Shown here: positions 42,909 through 50,975 of the stretch, one piece after another
Numbering within the stretch: the first letter of the stretch is position 1
Layout of the letters: every line of letters begins with the position of its first letter
DNA from: Actinomadura sp. KC345
Lineage (GTDB): Bacteria; Actinomycetota; Actinomycetes; Streptosporangiales; Streptosporangiaceae
Length of the DNA stretch: 51,583 nt
Reading direction: 5' to 3'
Assembly (NCBI RefSeq): GCF_004348515.1
Contig: NZ_SMKH01000013.1
Span: 1 to 51,583, forward strand
Program-made: the position numbers and the translations under genes
Notes under the pieces: model-generated
The model's input: only the letters and a program-made list of their open reading frames with translations
Database searches by the model: none
Told to the model about the DNA's origin: nothing

Positions 42909-43670
42909 GTGAGCACGTTCGGCACTCAGACCTGGAACGCCGGGAGCCTCCCCGGCAACGACAACGTCAACCCCTACGCCTTCAGCGTCGACCTCAACGG
43001 GCAGTGGTTCGCGCAGAAGGGCAAGATGATCGCCTACTACGGGCAGATCAGGTTCGAGGCGCTGTCGGCGGGACCGCTGGACGCCCTCGTCGCGCACACC
43101 TTCAACTCACCGCTCTACGCGCAGGACTGGATCGTCGCGCAGGGGCAGGGCAAGCTCCTCCTCGCCGACCGCGGGTTCGACGTCAACTCCTTCGACCTGG
43201 AGGACGGCAACCTCACCGTCCGGGCCGGGAACCTGCTGGCGTTCGAGCCGGGCCTGGAGCTCAAGCAGTCGATCATCCCGGGGTTCCTGACCCTGATCGG
43301 CACGGGCCGGTTCGTGGCCGCCTCCAACGGCCCCGTCCACTTCGTGGAGCCGCCGGTCAGGGTCGACCCGCAGGCGCTGCTCGGCTGGGCCGACGCCCCG
43401 TCCCCCTGCCACCACTACGACCACTCCTACATGCGCGGGGCGCTCGGCGCCGCGCGGGCGGTGTTCGGCATCGGCGGATCGTCCGGTGAGGAGCACCAGT
43501 TCGACTTCACCGGAGCGGGCACCGTGCTGATGCAGTCGTCGGAGGTCGTGATGCGCGAGGACGTCCTGCTGCGCGACCTCGAAGGGCAGATCGGGCTGGT
43601 CGGCACCTCCGGGCTCCAGCGGCTCCAGCAGACGATCAACCAGCGCCTCGCCGCCGAACGCCAGGGCTGA
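42909..43670 (+). CDS. AIM24 family protein, copy 3 (longer)
   Basis: A 253-residue AIM24 protein, about 36-41 residues longer than copies 1 and 2. It starts STFGTQTWNAGSLPGNDNVNPYAFSVDLNGQWFAQKGKMIAYYGQIRF and has the family repeat AQDWIVAQGQGKLLLADRGFDVNSFDLEDGNLTVRAGNLLAFEPGLELKQ. RVDPQALLGWADAPSPCHHYDHS includes a Cys-His-His cluster absent from the others. The family end GAGTVLMQSSEVV is followed by ~36 extra residues with a LQRLQQTINQRLAAERQ helix. GTG 42909 follows the stop of copy 2 by three bases; AGAGGAAG is about ten bases upstream. Function unknown. Confidence 0.88.
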   Translation: MSTFGTQTWNAGSLPGNDNVNPYAFSVDLNGQWFAQKGKMIAYYGQIRFEALSAGPLDALVAHTFNSPLYAQDWIVAQGQGKLLLADRGFDVNSFDLEDGNLTVRAGNLLAFEPGLELKQSIIPGFLTLIGTGRFVAASNGPVHFVEPPVRVDPQALLGWADAPSPCHHYDHSYMRGALGAARAVFGIGGSSGEEHQFDFTGAGTVLMQSSEVVMREDVLLRDLEGQIGLVGTSGLQRLQQTINQRLAAERQG

Positions 43671-43708
43671 CCGGGGCGCGAACGGCCGGGGCCCCGCCCG
43701 CCGTCCCG

Positions 43709-43714
43709 TACACT
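43709..43714 (+). promoter_or_regulatory. -10-like hexamer upstream of the ABC-F gene
   Basis: TACACT, about 120 bp before the ABC-F start, is a good actinobacterial -10. It implies a 5' leader of roughly 110-115 nt, long enough for regulation as seen with some ABC-F genes. No clear -35 is visible. Confidence 0.35.
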
Positions 43715-43834
43715 GGATGGATGGTTCCGCTCCCGAACTGACAGTGCGCCCCGCGCGCCCCGGTCCACGGCGACCGCGTGGCGCGCTTCTTCGTGCCTGT
43801 CCACCGAGCCGTCCGTCAGGGGAGCCCTGTCACT

Positions 43835-45433
43835 GTGATCATCGCCAAGGACATCGAGCTGCGCGCCGGGCCCCGGCTGCTGATCGAGACCGCCACGTTC
43901 CGGGTCAACCCCGGCGACCGGGTCGGCTTCGTCGGCCGCAACGGCGCGGGCAAGACCACCCTCACCAAGGTGCTGGCCGGGGAGGCGCAGCCCGCGCAGG
44001 GCGCCGTGACGTCCTCCGGCACCATCGGCTACCTGCCGCAGGACCCCCGCGACGTCGACCTGACCGAGCTGGCCCGCGACCGCATCCTGTCCGCCCGCGG
44101 GCTGGACGAGGTCATCCGCGAGCTGCGCGCCGCCGAGGACGCGATGGCGGCCGCGACCGGCGACGACCGCGACAAGGCCGTCCGCAGGTACGGCCGGCTG
44201 GAGGAGCGCCTGCACGTCCTCGGCGGCTACTCCGCCGAGGCCGAGGCCGCCTCGATCGCCTCCAGCCTCGGCCTGCCCGACCGGGCGATGGGCCAGTCCC
44301 TGGGGACGCTGTCGGGCGGCCAGCGGCGCCGCGTGGAGCTCGCGCGCATCCTGTTCTCCGGCGCCGACACCCTGCTGCTGGACGAGCCGACCAACCACCT
44401 GGACGCCGACTCGATCGTGTGGCTCCGCGACTTCCTGAAGGCCCACCAGGGCGGGCTCGTCGTGATCAGCCACGACGTCGAGCTGCTGGGCGCCGTCGTC
44501 AACCGCGTGTTCCACCTGGACGCCAACCGCAGCGTGGTCGACATCTACAACGTCGGCTGGAAGACGTACCTGGAGCAGCGGGAGACCGACGAGCGGCGCC
44601 GCAAGCGCGAGACGGCCAACGCGCAGCGGCAGGCGTCCGCGCTGATCTCGCAGGCCGACAAGATGCGCGCCAAGGCCACCAAGGCCAAGGCCGCGCAGCA
44701 GATGGACCGCCGCGCGCGGAGCCTGCTGGCGGGCGTCGAGGGCGAGCGGCGGGCCGACAAGGTCGCCAAGATCCGCTTCCCGGATCCGGCACCGTGCGGC
44801 AAAACCCCCCTCACCGCGGAGGGTTTGTCGAAATCGTACGGATCTTTGGAGATTTTCACCGACGTGGACCTGGCCGTCGACCGGGGCAGCCGCGTCGTCA
44901 TCCTGGGCTTGAACGGCGCGGGCAAGACCACCCTGCTGCGCCTGCTGGCGGGCGTCGACGAGGCCGACACCGGGTCCGTGGTGGCCGGTCACGGCCTGCG
45001 GGTCGGCTACTACGCCCAGGAGCACGAGACCCTGGACGTCGACCGGTCCGTCCTGGAGAACATGCAGTCGGCCGCGCCCGGCATGGCGCCCGTCGAGGTC
45101 CGCAAGATCCTGGGCTCGTTCCTGTTCTCCGGCGACGACGTCGACAAGCCCGCGGGGGTCCTGTCCGGCGGCGAGAAGACCCGGCTGGCACTGGCGATGC
45201 TGGTGGTCTCCAGCGCGAACGTCCTGCTGCTCGACGAGCCCACCAACAACCTCGACCCGGCCAGCCGGGAGGAGATCCTCGGGGCCCTGCGGACGTTCGC
45301 CGGGGCGATCGTCCTGGTGACCCACGATGAGGGCGCCGTCGAGGCGCTCGCACCGGAAAGAGTGATTTTGCTGCCGGATGGTGTGGAAGACATCTGGAGT
45401 GACGAGTTTGCCGATCTGGTGGCGCTCGCGTGA
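43835..45433 (+). CDS. ABC-F family ribosome-associated ATPase
   Basis: A 532-residue soluble protein with two nucleotide-binding domains and no membrane part. NBD1: Walker A GRNGAGKTT (residues 34-42), signature LSGGQRRRVELARIL, Walker B TLLLDEPTNHLD. The interdomain linker (about 240-310) is Lys/Arg-rich and helical (RRRKRETANAQRQASALISQADKMRAKATKAKAAQQMDRRARSLL), as expected for the P-site tRNA interaction motif. NBD2: LNGAGKTT, LSGGEKTRLALAML, LLLDEPTNNLD. ABC-F proteins act on the ribosome in translation or antibiotic protection; which is not decidable. GTG 43835 was chosen with AGGGGAG ten bases upstream, dropping 19 residues from the longest frame. Confidence 0.92.
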   Translation: MIIAKDIELRAGPRLLIETATFRVNPGDRVGFVGRNGAGKTTLTKVLAGEAQPAQGAVTSSGTIGYLPQDPRDVDLTELARDRILSARGLDEVIRELRAAEDAMAAATGDDRDKAVRRYGRLEERLHVLGGYSAEAEAASIASSLGLPDRAMGQSLGTLSGGQRRRVELARILFSGADTLLLDEPTNHLDADSIVWLRDFLKAHQGGLVVISHDVELLGAVVNRVFHLDANRSVVDIYNVGWKTYLEQRETDERRRKRETANAQRQASALISQADKMRAKATKAKAAQQMDRRARSLLAGVEGERRADKVAKIRFPDPAPCGKTPLTAEGLSKSYGSLEIFTDVDLAVDRGSRVVILGLNGAGKTTLLRLLAGVDEADTGSVVAGHGLRVGYYAQEHETLDVDRSVLENMQSAAPGMAPVEVRKILGSFLFSGDDVDKPAGVLSGGEKTRLALAMLVVSSANVLLLDEPTNNLDPASREEILGALRTFAGAIVLVTHDEGAVEALAPERVILLPDGVEDIWSDEFADLVALA

Positions 45434-45434
45434 C

Positions 45435-45461
45435 CTGCGGGGTGACTTCCGCAGATCTTTT
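45435..45461 (+). terminator. Intrinsic terminator of the ABC-F gene
   Basis: CTGCGG (45435-45440) and CCGCAG (45449-45454) form a 6-bp stem with an 8-nt loop, immediately after the ABC-F stop. ATCTTTTCT follows, giving an unusually clear uridine tract for this genome. Confidence 0.7.
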
Positions 45462-45549
45462 CTGGCCGAGTGGGTAGCCGAACTGCTGGGAATGACTGAT
45501 CATGGCGGGGGATAACGCAGCGGTCACCACATCACTACGGGAGGTACTC

Positions 45550-45762
45550 GTGGCCGAGACCCTTAAGAAGGGCACCCGCGTGACCGGTGCCGAGCGCGAC
45601 AAGCTGGCGGCGGACCTGAAGAAGAGGTACGACTCCGGCGAGAGCATCCGCGCCCTGGCAGCCGCCACCGGCCGCTCCTACGGTTTCATCCACCGGATTC
45701 TGACCGAGTCCGGCGTCAACCTGCGCGGTCGCGGCGGCGCGACCCGGGGCAAGAAGTCCTGA
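45550..45762 (+). CDS. Small conserved actinobacterial helix-turn-helix protein
   Basis: A 70-residue basic protein: VAETLKKGTRVTGAERDKLAADLKKRYDSG, then the HTH (about residues 31-55) ESIRALAAATGRSYGFIHRILTESGV, ending in a basic Gly-rich tail LRGRGGATRGKKS. Near-identical small proteins occur across streptomycetes and relatives, usually annotated only as HTH-domain protein; the charged tail suggests nucleic-acid binding. GTG 45550 is favoured over ATG 45502 because GGGAGG (45539-45544) stands five bases upstream and homologues start at this point. It lies downstream of the ABC-F terminator, so it has its own promoter. Confidence 0.88.
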   Translation: MAETLKKGTRVTGAERDKLAADLKKRYDSGESIRALAAATGRSYGFIHRILTESGVNLRGRGGATRGKKS

Positions 45763-45819
45763 ACGGACACCGGCCCCCGGATGAGCGCACCGCCTGAACC
45801 GGCGTCGCGACCGGCCGAG

Positions 45820-45825
45820 TAGGGT
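45820..45825 (+). promoter_or_regulatory. -10-like hexamer upstream of the crotonase gene
   Basis: TAGGGT, a common actinobacterial -10 sequence, 82 bp before the crotonase ATG. A CTGAAC 20 bp upstream is a weak -35 at a long spacing. Confidence 0.35.
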
Positions 45826-45907
45826 TCGGTCGCGGCGGCGGCAGGCAGCCGGGTCCCGTCCCGTGGACGGCGGGGCGGGCCCGTCGCGCTCAGCGAAAGG
45901 GAGGCCC

Positions 45908-46762
45908 ATGGCGGACGGCAGTGCCGGCCCGAATACGGACGGACGGCCGGAAACGGCCACGGACCGGGCGGCGCGGAGCGACGTGCCCGGCCTCGACGCG
46001 GCGGCCCTCGGCGAGGCGGGGCTGCGGTTCGGCGTCGACGGCGCCGTCGCGACCGTCACGCTGGACAGGCCCGAACGCCGCAACGCCATGACGTTCGCGA
46101 CCTGGCGCGGCCTCGCCGCGATCGGCCGCTCGCTGCCCGCCGGCGTCCGCGTCGTCGTCCTGCGGGGCGAGGGCCCGAGCTTCTCGGCCGGCATCGACCT
46201 CGGCATGTTCTCCGGCGGCGGCGAGGGCGGAGAGGGATTCACCGACGCCTCCGACGCGGAGGGCACCGACCGGTTCATCGCGGAGCTTCAGGAGGGCTAC
46301 ACCTGGCTGCGGCGCCCGGAGATCGTCACCGTCGCGGCCGTGCACGGCCACGCCATCGGCGCCGGCTTCCAGCTTGCGCTCGCCTGCGACATCCGCGTGG
46401 CCGCCGACGACGCCATGTTCTGCATGAAGGAGCCCGCGCTCGGGCTCGTCCCCGACCTGACCGGCACCAAGCCGCTCGTCGAGATCGCCGGCATCGGACG
46501 CGCGCTGGAGCTGTGCCTGACGGCGCGCACCGTGCCCGCCGACGAGGCGGCCCGGATCGGGCTCGCCGAGATCGTCGTCCCGCGCGACGGGCTGGACGGC
46601 GCCGTGCGCGACCTGGTGGCCGCGCTGCTCGCGGTGAACCCCGGCGCGGCCGTCGCGACCAAGCGGCTGCTGTGGCAGGCCGCCGGGAACACCCTCGAAG
46701 AGCAGAGCGCCGCCGAGCGCCGCGAGCAGATCGGCCGGCTGAGGGAGATGTTCGCACGCTGA
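45908..46762 (+). CDS. Enoyl-CoA hydratase/isomerase (crotonase) family protein
   Basis: A 284-residue crotonase-fold protein. A polar N-terminal extension (1-40) precedes the core. The CoA-binding and first oxyanion segment is GPSFSAGIDLGMF (residues 89-101); the second is AVHGHAIGAGFQLALACDIRVAA (145-167). The first catalytic Glu of classical hydratases (GGGCE position) is Gln155 here, while the second is retained as Glu175 in CMKEPALGLVPD. The C-terminal trimerisation helices end EEQSAAERREQIGRLREMF. Hydration may be impaired; isomerase or another crotonase reaction is possible. ATG 45908 has AAGGGAGG just upstream. Substrate unknown. Confidence 0.88.
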   Translation: MADGSAGPNTDGRPETATDRAARSDVPGLDAAALGEAGLRFGVDGAVATVTLDRPERRNAMTFATWRGLAAIGRSLPAGVRVVVLRGEGPSFSAGIDLGMFSGGGEGGEGFTDASDAEGTDRFIAELQEGYTWLRRPEIVTVAAVHGHAIGAGFQLALACDIRVAADDAMFCMKEPALGLVPDLTGTKPLVEIAGIGRALELCLTARTVPADEAARIGLAEIVVPRDGLDGAVRDLVAALLAVNPGAAVATKRLLWQAAGNTLEEQSAAERREQIGRLREMFAR

Positions 46763-46917
46763 CCCGCCGGACGGGTGAGGCCGGGCTCGGCCCCGTACCC
46801 GTCCTCGGTCCCCTCCGCTCGGCGTTCCTCCGTTACGCCAGGAGCGGACGCGGGAAGGCGGCCCGCCGGCCCTGCGTTGTCCTCGCCGGATACTGAGATG
46901 CTTACTTGATTACGTTC

Positions 46918-48942
46918 ATGCGCGGCGGCTCCCCCTCGGCCGCGCAGTGGACCTCGGAGGCGCTTGTGGGAATGCCGGGAACGCCGGGCAACGGCTGGCA
47001 GGTGATGGCCTCGTTCCGCAGGGACGGCTCCGTCACCCAGCAGAAGCTCAAGCCCGGCACGGTCGGGCGGATCGCGGGGTACGCCCGTCCCTACGTCCGG
47101 GAACTCGCGCTGTTCCTCACCCTGAACTCGCTGGCCGCGCTGATCGTCGTCGCCAACCCGCTGCTGCTCAAGGCGATCATCGACAGCGGGATCATTCCGG
47201 GACGGCAGAGCGTGGTCGTCTGGCTCGCCCTGGCAGTGGCCGGGCTCGCCTTCCTGGAGGCCGTGCTCGGCCTCGCGCAGCGCTGGTACTCGGCGCGCGT
47301 CGGCGAAGGACTCATCTACGACCTGCGCAGCCAGGTCTTCGCGCACGTCCAGCGGCAGCCGGTCGCGTTCTTCATGCGGGCGCAGACGGGCTCGCTCGTC
47401 AGCCGCCTCAACAACGACGTCATCGGCGCGCAGCGCGCCCTCACCACCACGCTGTCGTCGGTCGTGTCCAACGTGATCAGCCTGGTCCTGGTGCTGGTCA
47501 CCATGATGATCCTGTCGTGGCAGGTCACGCTGATCGCGCTGCTGCTGCTCCCGATCTTCGTCCTGCCGGCCAAGTGGGTCGGCAAGCGCCTCCAGCGCGT
47601 CAGCCGCGAGCAGATGGTCCTGGACGCCGAGATGGGCTCGCTGATGACCGAGCGGTTCAACGTCGCGGGCGCGATGCTGGCCAAGCTGTACGGGCGGCCC
47701 GCCGAGGAGGAGGAGAACTTCTCCGGGCGCGCCGCGCGGGTCCGCGACGTCGGGGTCGTCGCGGCCATGTACGGGCGGATCTTCTTCACCGCGCTGACGC
47801 TGGTCGCGGCCCTGGCCACGGCCATGGTCTACGGCGTCGCCGGCTCCCTCGTCGTGAACGGCGCCTTCGAACTCGGCACGCTGGTCGCGCTCGCCACCCT
47901 GCTGACCCGGATGTACGGGCCGCTCACCGCCCTGTCCAACGTCCACGTGGACGTCATGACCGCGCTCGTCAGCTTCGACCGCGTGTTCGAGGTGCTCGAC
48001 CTCAAGCCGCTGATCCGCGACCGCGACGGCGCCCGCGCGCTCGGCGAGGCGCGCGAGGACGCCGAGCACGCCGCCCATGGGAAGGCGGGTCCCTGCCTGT
48101 CCAAGGGCCCGGCGGCGCCGGCGCTCGAGTTCGACCATGTCCGGTTCGCCTACCCGTCGGCCGAGGAGGTGTCGCTCGCCTCGCTGGAGTCGATCGCGCG
48201 CCCCGACACCGCCCCCGGGCGCGAGGTCCTGCACGACATCGACTTCACCGCGGCGCCGGGACGGCTCATCGCGCTCGTCGGGCCGTCCGGCGCGGGCAAG
48301 TCGACGATCACCCACCTGGTGTCGCGGCTGTACGACGTCACGGAGGGCGCGGTGCGGATCGGCGGCGCCGACGTCCGCGACGTGACCCTCGAATCGCTGC
48401 GGGCCGAGATCGGCGTGGTCAGCCAGGACGCGCACCTGTTCCACGACTCCATCCGCGAGAACCTGCGCTACGCCCGCCCGGACGCCTCCGACGAGGAGAT
48501 CACCGCGGCGCTGGAGGCCGCGCAGATCGGCGGACTCGTCGCCGCGATGCCCGAGGGCCTCGACACCGTCGTCGGCGACCGCGGCTACCGGCTGTCGGGC
48601 GGCGAGAAGCAGCGCCTCGCGATCGCCCGGCTGCTGCTGAAGGCTCCGTCCGTGGTCGTGCTGGACGAGGCGACCGCGCACCTGGACTCCGAGTCCGAGG
48701 CGGCCGTCCAGCGGGCGCTGCGCACGGCCCTGGCCGGGCGGACGTCCCTGGTGATCGCGCACCGGCTGTCCACGATCCGGGAGGCCGACCAGATCCTGGT
48801 GATCGAGGACGGCCGGATCGCCGAGCGCGGGCGCCACGAGGAACTGCTGCTCCAGGGCGGCCTGTACGCCGAGCTGTACCGCACGCAGTTCGCGCACCAG
48901 CGCGACGGGGAGCGGCAGACCGAGCCGCTCGGCGCGGACTAG
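46918..48942 (+). CDS. ABC transporter, fused permease and ATPase (exporter type)
   Basis: A 674-residue half-transporter of the MsbA/MDR type, working as a dimer. After a ~45-residue cytoplasmic start, six spans lie between residues ~60 and 345; coupling-helix segments include FMRAQTGSLVSRLNNDVIGAQ. A linker of about 50 residues rich in Ala/Glu/Asp (RALGEAREDAEHAAHGKAGP) precedes the NBD. The NBD has Walker A LVGPSGAGKST, Q-loop VSQDAHLFHDS, signature LSGGEKQRLAIARLLL, Walker B VVVLDEATAHLD and switch His in VIAHRLSTI. A ~25-residue insertion (SAEEVSLASLESIARPDTAPG) lies in the NBD before Walker A. ATG 46918 was chosen; TTG 46906 is the longest-frame alternative. Substrate unknown. Confidence 0.92.
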   Translation: MRGGSPSAAQWTSEALVGMPGTPGNGWQVMASFRRDGSVTQQKLKPGTVGRIAGYARPYVRELALFLTLNSLAALIVVANPLLLKAIIDSGIIPGRQSVVVWLALAVAGLAFLEAVLGLAQRWYSARVGEGLIYDLRSQVFAHVQRQPVAFFMRAQTGSLVSRLNNDVIGAQRALTTTLSSVVSNVISLVLVLVTMMILSWQVTLIALLLLPIFVLPAKWVGKRLQRVSREQMVLDAEMGSLMTERFNVAGAMLAKLYGRPAEEEENFSGRAARVRDVGVVAAMYGRIFFTALTLVAALATAMVYGVAGSLVVNGAFELGTLVALATLLTRMYGPLTALSNVHVDVMTALVSFDRVFEVLDLKPLIRDRDGARALGEAREDAEHAAHGKAGPCLSKGPAAPALEFDHVRFAYPSAEEVSLASLESIARPDTAPGREVLHDIDFTAAPGRLIALVGPSGAGKSTITHLVSRLYDVTEGAVRIGGADVRDVTLESLRAEIGVVSQDAHLFHDSIRENLRYARPDASDEEITAALEAAQIGGLVAAMPEGLDTVVGDRGYRLSGGEKQRLAIARLLLKAPSVVVLDEATAHLDSESEAAVQRALRTALAGRTSLVIAHRLSTIREADQILVIEDGRIAERGRHEELLLQGGLYAELYRTQFAHQRDGERQTEPLGAD

Positions 48943-48972
48943 CGCACGGCCCGCGCCGGCGCCGCCCGGGTC

Positions 48973-49938
48973 TCAGGCGTCCGAGCCGGTGCGGTAGCCG
49001 AGCCGCCGCAGCTCGGTCCCGGCGACCTTCTCGACCTGGGCGGCCTGCCGCGGCGTCAGGCGGTCCCGCCACGACCCGACCCCGTCGCCGTCGTCGGGCG
49101 TCCCGGCGCGGACCAGGCCCGGCATGGCCGTCTTCGACAGCGGCGCGTCCAGGTACCGCGACAGCTCCGCGCCCACCTGGCGCGGTTTGGCCACCAGCTC
49201 CTCGTAGCGGACGGTGAACAACTGGTCCTCGGGGACCTGCGCGCGCAGCCTCGCGCTGAGCCGTACCGAGCCCCGCCACCGCAGCGCGCACTTCACGGCC
49301 GCCGCGGCGCGCGGCCACCGGTTGCGCTCGGTGTGGTCCTCGACCCCGAAGAACGGGTTGGGGAACACGGTGTCCAGGTTGGCCAGGCCCGGCTTGAACC
49401 AGGCCAGGCAGCGCTCGTCGTCCAGCATGTCGGCGACCACGTCGCGGCCGTCCCGGATCACCTGGACGAGTTGCGCGTCCGGGAAGGCGTCCAGCAGGAC
49501 GTCGGTGCTGTAGATCAGGTCGGGAGAGGCGTCGGCGAACCGGGCGAGCCCGCGGGGCTCCACGCACGGCTCCCCGGAGACGCCGTTCTGGACGGGACGC
49601 CCCGGGACCGCGGGCGGCCTCGGCGGCAGCCCGGCCAGCTCGCGGCATTCGTCCGGGCACTGCGCGCAGGCGCGGGCGGAGACCAGCCACGCCTCGGCGT
49701 AGGCGTCCCGGAGCACCCGCGCCGCCCCCTGGCCGCGCTCGGACGCGATCGACGGCTGCCGGGCGAACGCGTAGGTGACGCGCAGCACGCCGGGGCGGCC
49801 CGTGGTCAGATGGAATCCGGGGGAGCGCTTGACGGCGCGCGCGAGCAACTCCGCACCGGAGTGGGGCGCGCCCAGGATGAACACCGGGCGGCGCACCTTG
49901 GTGCCGTTGATCACCAGGATGTGCGGCGTCGACCTCAT
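48973..49938 (-). CDS. Sulfotransferase-like P-loop protein with a cysteine cluster
   Basis: A 321-residue PAPS-type sulfotransferase fold. The 5'-phosphosulfate loop is FILGAPHSGAELL (residues 20-32) and the 3'-phosphate segment is LVQVIRDGRDVVADML (157-172). LFTVRYEELVAKPRQVGAELSRYLDAPL near 240-270 is the conserved sulfotransferase end. An unusual insert at about residues 86-126 carries Cys91, Cys94, Cys98 and Cys125 (ARACAQCPDECRE ... GEPCVEP), which could bind a metal or form disulfides. No signal peptide or membrane span is seen. It converges on the ABC exporter, 30 bp away, and diverges from the sirtuin. The acceptor is unknown; the fold assignment is good. Confidence 0.8.
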   Translation of the reverse strand: MRSTPHILVINGTKVRRPVFILGAPHSGAELLARAVKRSPGFHLTTGRPGVLRVTYAFARQPSIASERGQGAARVLRDAYAEAWLVSARACAQCPDECRELAGLPPRPPAVPGRPVQNGVSGEPCVEPRGLARFADASPDLIYSTDVLLDAFPDAQLVQVIRDGRDVVADMLDDERCLAWFKPGLANLDTVFPNPFFGVEDHTERNRWPRAAAAVKCALRWRGSVRLSARLRAQVPEDQLFTVRYEELVAKPRQVGAELSRYLDAPLSKTAMPGLVRAGTPDDGDGVGSWRDRLTPRQAAQVEKVAGTELRRLGYRTGSDA

Positions 49939-50106
49939 ACGGGGCCAAGTTTGTCACCTTTTGGCGGCTGCTCGGTCCGTGACGCTCTGTAAGGGGCGAC
50001 CGATATCCATCTGTTAGGCGAGGACCCGCCCCGCCGGACGCGCATCCCTCTCCGAGATGACGGCGCACCGTCCGCGCGGCTGAGGCGGGCCGCGGGCGCC
50101 GCCGCC

Positions 50107-50112
50107 TACCAT
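50107..50112 (+). promoter_or_regulatory. -10-like hexamer deciding the sirtuin start
   Basis: TACCAT overlaps the in-frame ATG at 50111 and ends 7 nt before the ATG at 50120. If used, the transcript begins at about 50120, giving a leaderless mRNA and ruling out the upstream ATG. Confidence 0.45.
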
Positions 50113-50119
50113 GGGGAAG

Positions 50120-50887
50120 ATGGACGCTCCCCTGACGCTCGCCGAGCTTTTGCCGAAGGCCGGGGCGATCACGGTCCTGACCGGCGCCGGGATCTCCACC
50201 GACAGCGGCATTCCCGACTTCCGCGGCCCCCAGGGCGTCTGGACGAAGGACCCGGCGGCGGAGGCGATGTCCACGATCGGCGCCTACCTCGCCGATCCGG
50301 ACGTGCGGCGCCGCGCCTGGCGGTCCCGGCGCGACGACCCGTTGTGGGACGCCGAGCCCAACGCCGCGCACGCCGCCCTCGTCGAGCTGGAGCGGGCCGG
50401 GCGGCTCCGCGCCCTGATCACCCAGAACATCGACGGCCTGCACCAGCGCGCCGGATCGGGCGCCGGGACGGTCATCGAGATCCACGGCAGCATGCGGGAC
50501 GCCGTCTGCCTGTCCTGCGGCCTGCGCACGCCCATGCCCGAGATCCTCGAACGGGTCGACGCCGGCGAGGAGGACCCGCCCTGCGTGGAATGCGGAGGCA
50601 TCCAGAAGTCCGCGACGATCTCCTTCGGCCAGGCCCTGGACCAGGACGTCCTGGACGCGGCGGTCACCGCGTCCCGCTCCTGCGACCTGTTCCTGGCCGT
50701 CGGGACGTCGCTGACCGTCCAGCCCGCCGCCGGCCTCTGCCTGGAGGCGGTGGACCACGGCGCCCGCCTCGTGATCATCAACGCGGAGGAGACGCCGTAC
50801 GATGGGCTCGCCGACGCCGTGCTGCGCCGGCCGATCGGCGAGACACTGCCGCGCCTCGCCGGCATCGCGCTCGGTACCGGGCGATGA
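50120..50887 (+). CDS. NAD-dependent protein deacylase, Sir2 family
   Basis: A 255-residue sirtuin removing acyl groups from lysines with NAD. The Rossmann/NAD motifs are GAGISTDSGIPDFRGPQG (residues 22-39) and TQNIDGLHQRAG (101-112); catalytic His122 is in EIHGSM. The zinc site is Cys130, Cys133, Cys155 and Cys158. GTSLTVQPAAGL and INAEET complete the NAD pocket. Where bacterial CobB-type desuccinylases have Tyr-x-x-Arg, this protein appears to have Trp67-x-x-Arg70, so acyl preference is uncertain. ATG 50120 is preferred to ATG 50111 because of the overlapping -10-like hexamer. An LD-carboxypeptidase gene follows 88 bp downstream. Confidence 0.93.
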   Translation: MDAPLTLAELLPKAGAITVLTGAGISTDSGIPDFRGPQGVWTKDPAAEAMSTIGAYLADPDVRRRAWRSRRDDPLWDAEPNAAHAALVELERAGRLRALITQNIDGLHQRAGSGAGTVIEIHGSMRDAVCLSCGLRTPMPEILERVDAGEEDPPCVECGGIQKSATISFGQALDQDVLDAAVTASRSCDLFLAVGTSLTVQPAAGLCLEAVDHGARLVIINAEETPYDGLADAVLRRPIGETLPRLAGIALGTGR

Positions 50888-50975
50888 TCTGTTGGCGGGT
50901 CGTGACCGTGCGCCTCTTCCACTGGCGTCCGGATCCTGACAAGCTCTATCCGTCGCGGTGCGAGGAGGGATCGGG

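Noticed and set aside
46297-48897. 866-codon minus-strand open frame over the crotonase end and the ABC exporter
   Set aside because: Antisense shadow rich in Gln/Arg/Asp/His repeats; the plus strand encodes a complete exporter with all ATPase motifs.
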